DNA of 64,000 nucleotides from Proteiniclasticum ruminis. Lineage in GTDB: Bacteria; Bacillota; Clostridia; Clostridiales; Clostridiaceae. Below, piece after piece: positions 8,617 to 16,593 of the stretch (within the stretch, counting starts at the first letter, position 1; each line of letters opens with the position of its first letter). The notes beneath the pieces are model-generated. The model was given only the letters and a program-made list of their open reading frames with translations, searched no databases and was not told where the DNA came from. The position numbers were made by a program, and so were the translations under genes. The stretch is taken from positions 124,001-188,000 of the forward strand of contig NZ_FOVK01000005.1 in assembly GCF_900115135.1 (NCBI RefSeq), in the 5' to 3' direction.

Positions 8617-9588
8617 CTATGGTTTTGAGACAATCTTTCCTGACACATGACCTTCAGAAAGCTCTTTGATCCCTTCTGGAATCTTCTCAAAGGGAATCTC
8701 TTTCACAATGACAGGGGTGAGCCCTCCTTCTTCCGCAAGCTTTGCGATGAATGCCAGATCCTTCCCACTGGGTTTTGCCATAAGCACCTGGTAGCTTTTC
8801 CCCTCTTTTTTGGAGAGCAGGGACCCGAAGATGGACATTTTTAGAAGCTCTTTTGTGGAGCTGCTGCCAATGAGGACAAACCGTCCTTGTGGTTTCAGAA
8901 GATCTTTCACAAGCTTCACAGGATAATAACCATTAATGGCAAGAATGAGGTCAAAGGAGCTTTGCAGTTTATTAAGCTCCATGGTTTTATAGTCTAGGAC
9001 TTTCTTAGCGCCTAAGGACAAAGCCTGATTCTCATTCTTTTTTGATGTCACAGCTGTAACCTCTCCTCCAAAGTACTTGGAAAGCTGCACTGCGTAGGTT
9101 CCAACGCCACCGGAAGCACCTAAAATCAGCACCTCTTCTCCTTCTTTCAGTCTGCCTGCATCCCGGATTCCTTGAAGCGCAGTGACAGACGCCAGAGGCA
9201 GGGCAGCGGATTCTAAGAAGCTGAGGTTACGTGGCTTTTTGGATAGGATGGATGCTTTGGCGGAAACGAACTCTGAGAATGCGCCAAAGCCGCTGTCTGC
9301 AAGATCTCCAAATACCTCGTCTCCCGCTTTGAGGTTCGATACTCCTTCTCCCGTTTCCACCACGGTGCCAGAGAAGTCTCCACCTTTCACTGGGTGTTTT
9401 GGTTTAATGAGCCCGGAGCTAAAGCGAATGATAAAAGGCTTCCCTTCTAACAGCCTCCAGTCCGGTGCATTTAGTGAAACCCCCTGCACTTTTATGAGCA
9501 CCTCTCCTTTTCCCGGTTTAGGCTTTTCTACTTCTTCTATGGTAAGAGCTTTGTAGTCTCCATATCGCTTCTGAACAACTGCTTTCAT
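8617..9588 (-). CDS. Zinc-independent MDR-family NAD(P)-dependent oxidoreductase (quinone oxidoreductase-like)
   Basis: 323 residues with the medium-chain dehydrogenase fold. A GroES-like N-terminal half (KPGKGEVLIKVQGVSLNAPDWRLLEG) is followed by a Rossmann half with the dinucleotide loop ILGASGGVGTYAVQLSKYFG near 155-175. The Cys and Glu ligands of the catalytic zinc are absent and the structural-zinc cysteine lobe is missing, which places it with quinone oxidoreductases and enoyl reductases rather than alcohol dehydrogenases. It is probably cytoplasmic and reduces quinones or reactive enones with NAD(P)H. It is monocistronic with its own terminator. The real substrate is unknown. Confidence 0.85.
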   Translation of the reverse strand: MKAVVQKRYGDYKALTIEEVEKPKPGKGEVLIKVQGVSLNAPDWRLLEGKPFIIRFSSGLIKPKHPVKGGDFSGTVVETGEGVSNLKAGDEVFGDLADSGFGAFSEFVSAKASILSKKPRNLSFLESAALPLASVTALQGIRDAGRLKEGEEVLILGASGGVGTYAVQLSKYFGGEVTAVTSKKNENQALSLGAKKVLDYKTMELNKLQSSFDLILAINGYYPVKLVKDLLKPQGRFVLIGSSSTKELLKMSIFGSLLSKKEGKSYQVLMAKPSGKDLAFIAKLAEEGGLTPVIVKEIPFEKIPEGIKELSEGHVSGKIVSKP

Positions 9589-9620
9589 AAACCTTCACCT
9601 TCTTCCTAAGATATAGTTCT

Positions 9621-9650
9621 ACAGTACCTTTATTCTGAATACTCTGTCAA
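9621..9650 (-). promoter_or_regulatory. Possible promoter of the MDR gene with a palindrome in the spacer
   Basis: A perfect TTGACA (9645-9650) is followed after 18 bases by a poor -10 TACTGT (9621-9626). The spacer holds the palindrome TATTC-A-GAATA. A repressor or MerR-type activator site is possible. Confidence 0.4.
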
Positions 9651-9705
9651 TAATTATTTGATTAGAGCATAAAACTCTTCTCCAACGGAGCACAGTATGT
9701 GAACG

Positions 9706-9742
9706 AAAAAGAGTCCTTCCGATATTGGAAGAACCCTCTTTT
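9706..9742 (-). terminator. Terminator after the chemoreceptor gene
   Basis: On the minus strand AGAGGGTTCTTCC pairs with GGAAGGACTCTTT and runs into TTTC, just after the stop at 9752. Confidence 0.8.
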
Positions 9743-9751
9743 GATTGCCTG

Positions 9752-11803
9752 TTATATTTTGAACTTCTGTATCAGTTCTTTCAGACGGTTTGAGATCCTC
9801 TGCAGTTTTTCTCCGCTGGCCGCAATCTCATTGATGGTGGCTGCTTGCTCTTCTATAGCCGCGGAAGCCTCTTCGGTTCCTGCAGCATTCTCCTCAGAGA
9901 TGGCCGAAAGATTCTGAGTCAGTTCGATGATTCTTTCTTTGTTCTTATTCATCTTAAGAGAGGAGTCATTAAGAAGCTTTAAAACACTCCTGATGTCATC
10001 AATGGAGCTGGCAATGGACTCGAACTTCTCTTCTGTGGTATGTACGCTGCTTTCTTGATCATTTATGATGTGCACGACCTTTTCCATGACTTTCACAGCA
10101 ACTTCTGAGTTCTCTTTGAGTTCCTTAATGTCATTTTTGATTTCACTGCTGAAAGCACCGGACTGTTCGGCAAGCTTTCTGATTTCTTCTGCCACCACAG
10201 AGAATCCTCTTCCTGCTTCTCCTGCTCTAGCTGCTTCAATAGCTGCATTCAAAGCCAAAAGATTGGTCTGGTCTGAAATATTCTGGATCATGGAACTGGC
10301 TCGATCAATCTTTTCTGCACTAAGATTATTCCGAAGAATAGACTGATGAATTTCCTCAGTGGCTTTACTGCTTTCGATGGTCTTCTCCACCAGTTTCTTC
10401 AGGGTCTCAAACCCTTCCACCTTCTCTTTATCAATGGCCATGGCTGCTGCATTAAGATGCCCCAGTTCTTTTTCATCTTCTTCCAAGAGTCTGCCCATAT
10501 CATAAACATTTTCTGCTGTAACTTCTGTATCCAGTGCCTGATCGCTGGCTCCCTTTGCAATCTCTTCGATGGTCTTGGCCACTTCATCAGACACATGGGA
10601 AGCTTCTCCAGAGGTTCTTGCAAGAAGCTCTGTGAGCTCAGCCATCTCTTCTGCATTGCCAGAAACCTGCTCCACCATAGTTCTCAGATCCTTCAGCACC
10701 TGGTTGTAGGATTCTCCCATCTGGCCCAGCTCATCTTTGGTTTTCACCTCCACAGGCTTTGTGAAGTCTCCCTCTGCAAGGAAGGAAAGATTATGGGCAA
10801 AGCCTTTGATCCCTTTGGTGAGGGATGCGCTGTAAAGGCTGATGAGAAGAGAGCCCAGAAGAAGAACTGCAAACGCTACGATAACCCCTTTCAGCACCAT
10901 GGCATCCACTGCACTGTACAGCTCATCGATGGGTGCCATGACCACCAGCTTCCATCCGGTGCTGCCTAGAGTGAGAAAATAAGCATCAAAGTCTTTTCCA
11001 TTTTGTGTTACAGGTGATTTCCCGTGAGGTGCTTCGCTGATCTTCACCGCAAGGCTCTTCAGCTCTTCTTCCTCGCTGATGTTTTTTTCCATGACCTTGT
11101 CCTGATCTTCGTGGGCGATGTAGAGCCCTTCCTGGTCCAAAAGAAAAGCATAGCCGGTCTCTCCCAGCTGTACTTCTCCGATTCTTTCCTGAATGGTGGA
11201 AAGATCATAGTCCGCTGTGACGACGCCCTGAAAGCTTCCAGCTGTCACCACAGGAACGGATGTGGTGATCATGGTGATGCCGGTGGTTTCATCAAAGTAC
11301 GGGCTGGACCATACACTGCCTTCCTTGATGGCCTTTCCAGCCAGGTACCAGTCGGTGCTGGGATAGTCGTAGTCTTCCGTTTCATAGTCTTCCGTATACA
11401 ATATGCTATCCCCATCCCGGTAGACGTACGGTCCGAAATAATAGTCCTCAGGACTGAATTTATTGGGTTCCAGCCATAGTCCACTTCCTAAGGTATTTTT
11501 GTTCATGGTGACCAGTTCTTCCAGCATTACTTTGTAGTCGCTTTTCTGAAGTGTATTTTCTTTGGCACGATAGACCGATGCTACGGCTTCCGCCACTTTC
11601 TCGTGGGCGGTGAACTCATGCTCGATGGATTCATAGATGGCCGTGAGCTCTTTTCCGACGCGCTCCTCGATCTGCTTTTCCAGCGCACTCTTTGCATCTG
11701 TCACTGAAACTGCTGCGATGGCACCTGTTGCGACCAATAATATTGGCAAGAACACCAGGAGCATTTTGGTGCGGATGCTTTTTCTTTTGTTGTAAAATCC
11801 CAT
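9752..11803 (-). CDS. Methyl-accepting chemotaxis protein with dCache sensor
   Basis: 683 residues; the ATG at 11803 follows AGAGGGG. A first membrane helix at about 13-35 leads into a 270-residue extracellular dCache-type sensor with the [11 protein letters not shown] and [11 protein letters not shown] segments common to amino-acid and organic-acid sensors. A second helix (about 305-328) is followed by a HAMP-like linker ([22 protein letters not shown]) and a long signalling coiled coil. The conserved hairpin tip is [18 protein letters not shown] followed by [18 protein letters not shown]. Glu/Gln/Ala-rich methylation helices are present. It couples an external ligand to CheA/CheW and the flagellar motor. 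The SigD-type promoter places it in the motility regulon. The ligand is unknown. Confidence 0.92.
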   Translation of the reverse strand: MGFYNKRKSIRTKMLLVFLPILLVATGAIAAVSVTDAKSALEKQIEERVGKELTAIYESIEHEFTAHEKVAEAVASVYRAKENTLQKSDYKVMLEELVTMNKNTLGSGLWLEPNKFSPEDYYFGPYVYRDGDSILYTEDYETEDYDYPSTDWYLAGKAIKEGSVWSSPYFDETTGITMITTSVPVVTAGSFQGVVTADYDLSTIQERIGEVQLGETGYAFLLDQEGLYIAHEDQDKVMEKNISEEEELKSLAVKISEAPHGKSPVTQNGKDFDAYFLTLGSTGWKLVVMAPIDELYSAVDAMVLKGVIVAFAVLLLGSLLISLYSASLTKGIKGFAHNLSFLAEGDFTKPVEVKTKDELGQMGESYNQVLKDLRTMVEQVSGNAEEMAELTELLARTSGEASHVSDEVAKTIEEIAKGASDQALDTEVTAENVYDMGRLLEEDEKELGHLNAAAMAIDKEKVEGFETLKKLVEKTIESSKATEEIHQSILRNNLSAEKIDRASSMIQNISDQTNLLALNAAIEAARAGEAGRGFSVVAEEIRKLAEQSGAFSSEIKNDIKELKENSEVAVKVMEKVVHIINDQESSVHTTEEKFESIASSIDDIRSVLKLLNDSSLKMNKNKERIIELTQNLSAISEENAAGTEEASAAIEEQAATINEIAASGEKLQRISNRLKELIQKFKI

Positions 11804-11861
11804 TTTTTTCCCCTCTTTTGCATTATTTCTTCTTTTGTCTCCATCATCCTGTCTTTTCTTA

Positions 11862-11888
11862 GTATCGGCAGGAGGATTTTTTCCTTAA
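11862..11888 (-). promoter_or_regulatory. SigD (sigma-28) type promoter of the chemoreceptor
   Basis: On the minus strand TTAA (11885-11888), 15 bases, then GCCGATAC (11862-11869). The sigma-28 consensus is TAAA-N15-GCCGATAA. It lies about 58 bases before the chemoreceptor start codon. Confidence 0.75.
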
Positions 11889-11980
11889 GGGAATCTCAAT
11901 AATATTTTGGTGTTCAAATTAAGGCTTCGCTTTTATTAAGAAAGTGTTCTTCGGTGCTGATGGCCTAAAAGTCAAAGAAA

Positions 11981-12019
11981 TGCAGCGGAGAGAGGTTTAG
12001 GATCCTCTTCCGCTGCATC
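11981..12019 (-). terminator. Strong orphan hairpin, probable terminator of a lost gene
   Basis: The stem ATGCAGCGGA/TCCGCTGCAT has an inner AGG/CCT pairing. On the minus strand TTTCTTTGACTTTT follows. No intact gene lies directly upstream. A 16-codon open tail ending at about 12034 (SLREYIDAVELMNEEK) may be the last trace of the gene it served. Confidence 0.55.
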
Positions 12020-12376
12020 AGGCAGTGTCATGTATTTACTTTTCTTCATTCATAAGCTCTACCGCATCTATATATTCCCGTAGCGATTAGAGAACATTGA
12101 GACTCTTCCAGTATCATAATTCATTGTTTCCTAGTTATAAGTAGAATCAAATGGTTTTCCTATTCTAAGGCAGGAAAACAAAACACTTTATTCTTTAGTG
12201 TCTTTTGATTACGAAGCCGAAATCAAGATGATCAGAACGATTCTATAGGCGTTAAGAGTTTCGAAGAGATTTATCTGCATATTTTATTTGTTATCTGCAT
12301 ATAATAATGATGATTTTATGCAGATAGAAACGAAAATAGGCAGTTGGAAGAAGTGAAGGAGTTTAATTACAGAAGC
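12020..12376. other. Intergenic stretch without a gene, with TTATCTGCATA repeats
   Basis: No convincing gene lies here. TTATCTGCAT occurs at 12271-12280 and 12291-12300, and its inverse TTATGCAGATA at 12316-12326, so two direct copies and one inverted copy fall within 56 bases. This could be an operator cluster left from a lost gene or part of mobile-element flank. Confidence 0.4.
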
Positions 12377-12617
12377 GTGAACTACTCACCACTTAAATGA
12401 TTGACATCATTTTGAAGTGGGAGCTTCTTGGTCAATATCTCCAGTGAGATAAGGATCTCCAAGCTCAACGGGTGGTCACCACCCTGAGAAGTTATATCAG
12501 CCTATTTTTAGTAGGTTCTTAGCTGCATTATAGTCTCGGTCATGTGTGGTGTGACAATTTGGACAAGTCCATTCTCTGATGGCGTGGTTTTTGACCTTAC
12601 CGTCAAAATAGAGACAA
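12377..12617 (-). mobile_element. Truncated IS200/IS605-type element: tnpB 3' end plus intact right end
   Basis: Only the right-hand part of a TnpB-carrying element remains. The coding end of tnpB stops at 12497. Downstream on the minus strand come a GGGTGG/CCACCC hairpin, a second stem closed by CTTGG/CCAAG and, at 12389-12420, the sub-terminal hairpin CCACTT-(2 nt)-AAATGAT-loop-ATCATTT-AAGTGG that Y1 transposases recognise. The element ends in GTTCAC at 12377. In autonomous relatives this region is transcribed as the omega (reRNA) guide scaffold and the guide is the 15-20 bases outside the end, here 12376 downwards. No tnpA or complete tnpB is in the window, so the copy cannot move or cut by itself. 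Confidence 0.8.
12497..12617 (-). pseudogene. tnpB: tnpB C-terminal remnant
   Basis: About 40 codons remain, ending REWTCPNCHTTHDRDYN AAKNLLKIG before a TGA at 12497-12499. The CPNC half of the zinc ribbon and the RuvC-III aspartate in HDRDYNAAKN are clear TnpB/Cas12f-family hallmarks. The first CxxC pair should come just upstream of YFDGK, but there the frame meets the stop of the UPF0158 gene at 12625, so about 330 N-terminal residues are missing. The break lies between 12613 and 12624, directly against the neighbouring stop codon. It is therefore a deletion or partial insertion, not a simple frameshift. Confidence 0.85.
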
Positions 12618-12624
12618 GCCCAAA

Positions 12625-13056
12625 TTATTCCTCATTTTTAATCACTTCAATACCATTTTCCCCGCACCATTCCATCGCTATTTTTTCATAGGCTTCGTCC
12701 CGATGATTGTACCACCTATCCTCTAGACTCAAGAGGCTGACCTTCTCTTTAAAACGCCGGAATGCGCCTTTTCCTTGCATGGCATTGAGTAGTTCGCGGG
12801 CTGCGTCTTCATCCTCCAAGCTATTCACAAAATTCTCCATAATCTGATACTCGTGAATCTCATATTCTGTAGGCAGCGGTATATAGCTGTCAGGGTCATT
12901 CAAAGCATCCTCCAATGTTAGGTTTTCTTCTAAATCATCTGCTAAGGAACCTTCAAAGAATAACAGCACTCGATTTCTTCTTTTGCTGAACACAAAGACT
13001 GTACTGTCAGTTGCCGCATCCAAAGCATCCAAAACCTCTCTTAAATATACCCTCAT
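12625..13056 (-). CDS. UPF0158 family protein
   Basis: 143 residues; the ATG at 13056 follows AGGAGA. The family signature is clear: IPLPTEYEIHEYQIMENFVNSL, then GKGAFRRFKEKV, LEDRWYNHRDEAYEKIAMEWCGENGIE. The family is found across bacteria, is about 140 residues long and has no assigned biochemical role. It is small, acidic and cytoplasmic with no membrane segment. It lies 80 bases after a NERD gene and may be read with it. The stop codon touches the truncated tnpB element, but the protein itself looks complete. Confidence 0.85.
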   Translation of the reverse strand: MRVYLREVLDALDAATDSTVFVFSKRRNRVLLFFEGSLADDLEENLTLEDALNDPDSYIPLPTEYEIHEYQIMENFVNSLEDEDAARELLNAMQGKGAFRRFKEKVSLLSLEDRWYNHRDEAYEKIAMEWCGENGIEVIKNEE

Positions 13057-13136
13057 AGCTCATTCTCCTATAAGATGATTGAACCGAACATAAATGGATA
13101 AGATCCTATCCTCATAGAAATGTGTGCTCCGCTCCC

Positions 13137-13946
13137 CTACTTCTTGAGGTTCAGGTAAATGACTTTCCCTGTTTCATTATTCTTATCACCTTTGTTGCGA
13201 GATAAAGGAACGACTCTGTTCTGGGATTCTGATCTTCTTTTAGGATTTTTCCAAGTCAGAGAATCAGTCCTTTTCTGCACTTGTTCTATATGCCTTTCCT
13301 TCATCTCAGTTGAAATGAACGTAAGCTCCTTCAGCTTCTCGCTGAAGGCTTCCATCTTCTCCTTAGTCAGTATACAAGGCTTCTCACTCATCTCTAAAAG
13401 CAAAGTATCATATAGATCAGACCTGTTCATCACAACCACATGCTTTTTGGATACTGACATTTCCTTGATGGTGCATCGGTTGCTGAAGATGATATAGGAG
13501 CGGAACAATCCAGGATCTGCCTGCAGATACTGACTAAGAGCTCTTATATGGCCTTCATTCTGCCATACCGGATTATAGAACCTGTTCTTTTCTCCACTTT
13601 TGAGTGTTTGTATCCAGTACTTCTGCTGATCATTTCCAAAGATCCATCCGCTGTAGTTCTTTGATTCTATGACATAGATTCCTACTTCTGTGATGTAGAC
13701 TAGGTCAACCTCTACGGTATTCCCTTCTTTGGTTGGCACATAGATATTTCGGAGAATGCTATTCGAGGATGGAAGCTTCAGCAATATCCCCTGGATGTAG
13801 TCTTCTCCGATGGCTCCTTTTAGATCCTTCTCATCAGAAAACAGACTCTGTGGCAATGAGATCTTATTTAGAAAATCCAGTCCTTTAAAGAGATCTTTCT
13901 TTCTGAGAAGAAATACAATGAGTGCAACAACAAGGATCAGCTCCAT
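13137..13946 (-). CDS. NERD (nuclease-related) domain protein, copy 2
   Basis: 269 residues; the ATG at 13946 follows GAGGGGGG. It has the same plan as the protein at 7724-8416: an N-terminal hydrophobic helix (MELILVVALIVFLL), a NERD core with EVDLVYITEVGIYVIESKNYSG, GWIFGNDQQK and RFYNPVWQNEGHIRAL, then a helical tail. The Asp and Glu-x-Lys of the nuclease-like site are kept. It adds about 40 basic residues at the C-terminus (KNPKRRSESQNRVVPLSRNKGDKN) that could bind nucleic acid. It is followed by the UPF0158 gene. Function is unknown; membrane location is inferred from the N-terminal helix. Confidence 0.8.
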   Translation of the reverse strand: MELILVVALIVFLLRKKDLFKGLDFLNKISLPQSLFSDEKDLKGAIGEDYIQGILLKLPSSNSILRNIYVPTKEGNTVEVDLVYITEVGIYVIESKNYSGWIFGNDQQKYWIQTLKSGEKNRFYNPVWQNEGHIRALSQYLQADPGLFRSYIIFSNRCTIKEMSVSKKHVVVMNRSDLYDTLLLEMSEKPCILTKEKMEAFSEKLKELTFISTEMKERHIEQVQKRTDSLTWKNPKRRSESQNRVVPLSRNKGDKNNETGKVIYLNLKK

Positions 13947-14043
13947 CTATTCGCCCCCCTCGATAAATATCAGAAAATTCACTTATAGTATACCTTTTCC
14001 CTAGAGTTTTGATAAGGACTTTAGGAAGATTCTCTTAGGTCCT

Positions 14044-14223
14044 CTAGAATTCTTTATCTCTAGATAAGAAGTCCTTTTCATTCTCCTGCCCTTCTTTAAT
14101 GAGATCATTGTATCTCAATGTAATTGATAGTTCTGCATAAGCCAACGCTCCAAAAACTTTTGCGCTTATACTCGAATAACTTTTCATTTTAGTGTGTTTT
14201 TTCAGGTATAAACGGTAAAACAC
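14044..14223 (-). pseudogene. Unrecognised small open frame, probable gene remnant
   Basis: 59 codons from a GTG at 14223, or 47 from the ATG at 14187, ending FLSRDKEF. The composition is that of a helical protein (FGALAYAELSITLRYNDLI) rather than random, but no Shine-Dalgarno sequence precedes either start and no promoter was seen. I do not recognise it. A C-terminal remnant of a deleted gene is the most likely reading. Confidence 0.3.
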
Positions 14224-14535
14224 TAAGTTCTATTGTCTCATAGGTCCTTTAACTTTTGATTTTTCCCACTTTTCTGAGGTCGATATATGAGCATAAATAA
14301 CTGTACTTTCAGTTACTCATCTTTAGGTAACCCATTTAGTTCACTCATATTAGATCCAGGAAGATGCAACGGCTATTCCATGAGATTTGGGATATTTCTT
14401 AAGGTACTCTAGACAATAGCTATAATTTTCCAAATCACTTTTCGAATTGCTAAGGCTTCCGTAATATACCAATTAAAACATCAAGTGTAGCAGCAAGAAT
14501 GATATATTGCATTATCAGGAGAAATTCTTAAAAGT

Positions 14536-14577
14536 AAAAAAAGATCTGAGACACAGCTTCATAGCGCTCAGATCTTA
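14536..14577 (-). terminator. Terminator at the end of the sulfoquinovose operon
   Basis: On the minus strand AAGATCTGAG pairs with CTCAGATCTT and is followed by seven Ts, about 100 bases after the ROK regulator stop. Confidence 0.85.
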
Positions 14578-14675
14578 TTAATTTGTTATTCTTTTGTTCT
14601 ATATTTAGTATTACTGAAAAATATCAGTACAGAAATGAATCCAAGTAAAAATCTACTCCTTCTTCATCGGAATAA

Positions 14676-15797
14676 TTATATCGGCATATCGCCTTTCCCA
14701 AAATATTCATTGAGTACAATGACTCCTGATGCTTTCCTTCTTTTCATTCTGTAATTTTCCACTCGCTTGATTCTTGAAGATTCAATTCCGGATTTATCAT
14801 TTACTTCATTTAAGAAATGCTGAAATAAGGATTCTTCTTTAAAAATATCTCCCGCTAAAAAAATCTGATCAGGATCCAATATGTCTACGAATACACTAGT
14901 AGCTTCAGCAAGAGTGCTGAGCGACTCGTTCAAAATCTTAAACTGGTCTTTTTCAGAATGCTCTAAGATTGCACACAAATCACAATCAATATTTTCAACA
15001 TCCTGTCCTAGTCTTCCGAGTATAGTATTAAAATGTACCAGCGTTTCCAAGCAACCTTTTTTCCCGCATATTCCACAGACTTTATCGGATTTACTGTTCC
15101 ATCGAATATGACCAATCTCTCCTGCTCGATTATGAAACCCTTCGACAATTTCTCCGTTTACGACAATGACACCACCAACTCCTGGCCCGTACTTCACCAG
15201 AAGGAAATTTTGTGTAGCATTTCCAAAATAGTATTCTGCTACTGCCAGTCCTTTGACATTGTTCATCATAAAAACAGGCACTGTAAAACGGTTGTTTATT
15301 TTCTCTTTGATATCATGAATCGGTAAAGTATAACATTGGTCGTTTTCTACGTATCCTTGCATAAGAAGTCCGATTCCTAATATTCTTTTTTGCTTATATT
15401 TTTGCATAATCTTGCCCAAATAATCCATAGCTTCTTCTAATATAGTCTCTGTAAGAAGCTTATACTTCCAAGTCATTTCTTCAAGGATGTCTGATTTGAT
15501 ATTAAGAATCGTGATACAAAGAGCTGTACTTGTTATATCTACTCCCACCGCAAACCAGAGATCCTCTTTCACATCCAGCATCACCTGTTTTCTTCCTACC
15601 TTGCCCTCTTCTACCGTCCCGAGTTCTTCTACGATTCCGGCATCAATCAGACCTGATGTAGCAATTGTCAAAGTGGCCGTAGTTACGCCTAAATGCTTAG
15701 CAATCTCTTTTCTGGATGCTGAACCATTTTTGATGATATATGAAATAATACGATTTTTAGTTGATTTACTATTTAGTTCTTTATCTCCCAGTGTCAT
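14676..15797 (-). CDS. ROK-family transcriptional regulator, candidate sulfoquinovose-responsive repressor
   Basis: 373 residues; the ATG at 15797 follows AAAGGAG. Residues about 10-75 are a MarR-like winged helix (KNRIISYIIKNGSASRKEIAKHLGVTTATLTIATSGLI). A ROK sugar-binding domain follows with the zinc motif CGICGKKGCLE and the GPGVGGVIVVNG segment. The protein is XylR/NagC-like and probably a repressor released by a sugar. It is the last gene of the sulfoquinovose operon, 34 bases after the TauE-like gene and separated from the catabolic genes by a hairpin, so an autoregulated local regulator is inferred. Its inducer is probably sulfoquinovose or sulfofructose. A likely target is the AT-rich repeat before the isomerase gene. 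Confidence 0.88.
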   Translation of the reverse strand: MTLGDKELNSKSTKNRIISYIIKNGSASRKEIAKHLGVTTATLTIATSGLIDAGIVEELGTVEEGKVGRKQVMLDVKEDLWFAVGVDITSTALCITILNIKSDILEEMTWKYKLLTETILEEAMDYLGKIMQKYKQKRILGIGLLMQGYVENDQCYTLPIHDIKEKINNRFTVPVFMMNNVKGLAVAEYYFGNATQNFLLVKYGPGVGGVIVVNGEIVEGFHNRAGEIGHIRWNSKSDKVCGICGKKGCLETLVHFNTILGRLGQDVENIDCDLCAILEHSEKDQFKILNESLSTLAEATSVFVDILDPDQIFLAGDIFKEESLFQHFLNEVNDKSGIESSRIKRVENYRMKRRKASGVIVLNEYFGKGDMPI

Positions 15798-15831
15798 GTC
15801 CTACTCCTTTACTGCTCATTCATTAACGCTA

Positions 15832-16542
15832 TCATACCAAAAGCATCATCCCGGATGCAAGAAGCAGCACGTAGGTAATCTTCATGAAAGCGTTCTGGTC
15901 AATCCGATGATGGAGTATATTTCCTAAGTAAATCGCAAGTGCCAACGGAATAAGGCTGACTGCTGTAAGCGTAAGCGTTTCAGAATTCACCATGCCGTCA
16001 CCTATCTGTATCATCAGTAAATAACTGTTTAAGAACACCCATACAAATGCCAAAGTAGAGCGGAACTCTGCTTTTTCTTTGAATCTCATGGCGGCGTATA
16101 CTACAAGAAGTGCACCGCCAGAAATAAACATACCATGGATGATTCCTGCGATAATGAGGATTGCTGTCAAAAACACCTCATGAATTCTGAGTTTCTTCTT
16201 AAAGAAAAGATTTTTAAGTGCAATCCCTACAATCATTATTCCATAGATGGTCAGAAGCATATTCATCTGAAGCACTTTAAAGATTTGAATCCCTATAAGC
16301 AGCCCCATAAACATAAGCACAGTAATTTTAATCAGTTCTTTCTTATGGACAGATTTCCAGTTTTTTAGACCGATATATAAACTGGCAACGAGCCCCATGA
16401 TATTAAGCACGACCTTAGCGTTTTCAACCCCTATGAGGAGCATGGCTCCGGGCATAGCCAACATGGTGCCTGCAAATCCAGTCAGTGTCTGAATGATATT
16501 ACTGAAAAAAACCAGCAGTATAAAAATCACATCATTTAACAT
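15832..16542 (-). CDS. TauE/SafE-family sulfonate exporter, candidate DHPS efflux
   Basis: 236 residues; the ATG at 16542 follows GAGGAAAAA. About seven to eight membrane helices and two related halves with the family Gly/Pro pattern (LTGFAGTMLAMPGAMLL and GMFISGGALLVVYAAM) identify a TauE/SafE (DUF81) permease. Family members export sulfite, sulfoacetate and other small sulfonates. Here it follows a complete pathway that ends in 2,3-dihydroxypropane-1-sulfonate, a charged product that must leave the cell, so export of DHPS is the natural inference. It sits after an intercistronic hairpin, so it is probably made at a lower level than the upstream enzymes. Confidence 0.85.
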   Translation of the reverse strand: MLNDVIFILLVFFSNIIQTLTGFAGTMLAMPGAMLLIGVENAKVVLNIMGLVASLYIGLKNWKSVHKKELIKITVLMFMGLLIGIQIFKVLQMNMLLTIYGIMIVGIALKNLFFKKKLRIHEVFLTAILIIAGIIHGMFISGGALLVVYAAMRFKEKAEFRSTLAFVWVFLNSYLLMIQIGDGMVNSETLTLTAVSLIPLALAIYLGNILHHRIDQNAFMKITYVLLLASGMMLLV

Positions 16543-16562
16543 TTTTTCCTCTTTTCTAAAAT

Positions 16563-16589
16563 CTCCGCCTGAGATGATCTCAGGCGGAG
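16563..16589 (-). terminator. Intercistronic hairpin between sulfoquinovosidase and exporter genes
   Basis: An 11-bp perfect stem CTCCGCCTGAG/CTCAGGCGGAG has a 5-base loop, followed on the minus strand by ATTTTAG. The U-tract is short, so it is probably a partial terminator or processing stem that lowers expression of the exporter and regulator. Confidence 0.7.
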
Positions 16590-16593
16590 TACT

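Larger units (their letters stand above)
13957..14675. other. Decayed intergenic region
   Basis: Some 700 bases hold only short open frames on the minus strand (for example 14044-14223 and 14350-14472) that look protein-like but lack ribosome sites. The ROK-gene terminator is at 14536-14577. The pattern suggests remains of one or more lost genes; no family was recognised. Confidence 0.4.

Noticed and set aside
10346-10969. Plus-strand frame of 207 codons inside the chemoreceptor gene
   Set aside because: Antisense shadow of the coiled-coil coding region; Phe/His-rich product without domain features.
12034-12082. 16-codon tail (REYIDAVELMNEEK) before the orphan hairpin
   Set aside because: Too short to call a gene remnant; noted only because a terminator-like hairpin follows.
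14350-14472. 41-codon minus-strand frame starting at TTG
   Set aside because: Protein-like composition but no ribosome site, no family and a stop just upstream; kept only as part of the decayed region.
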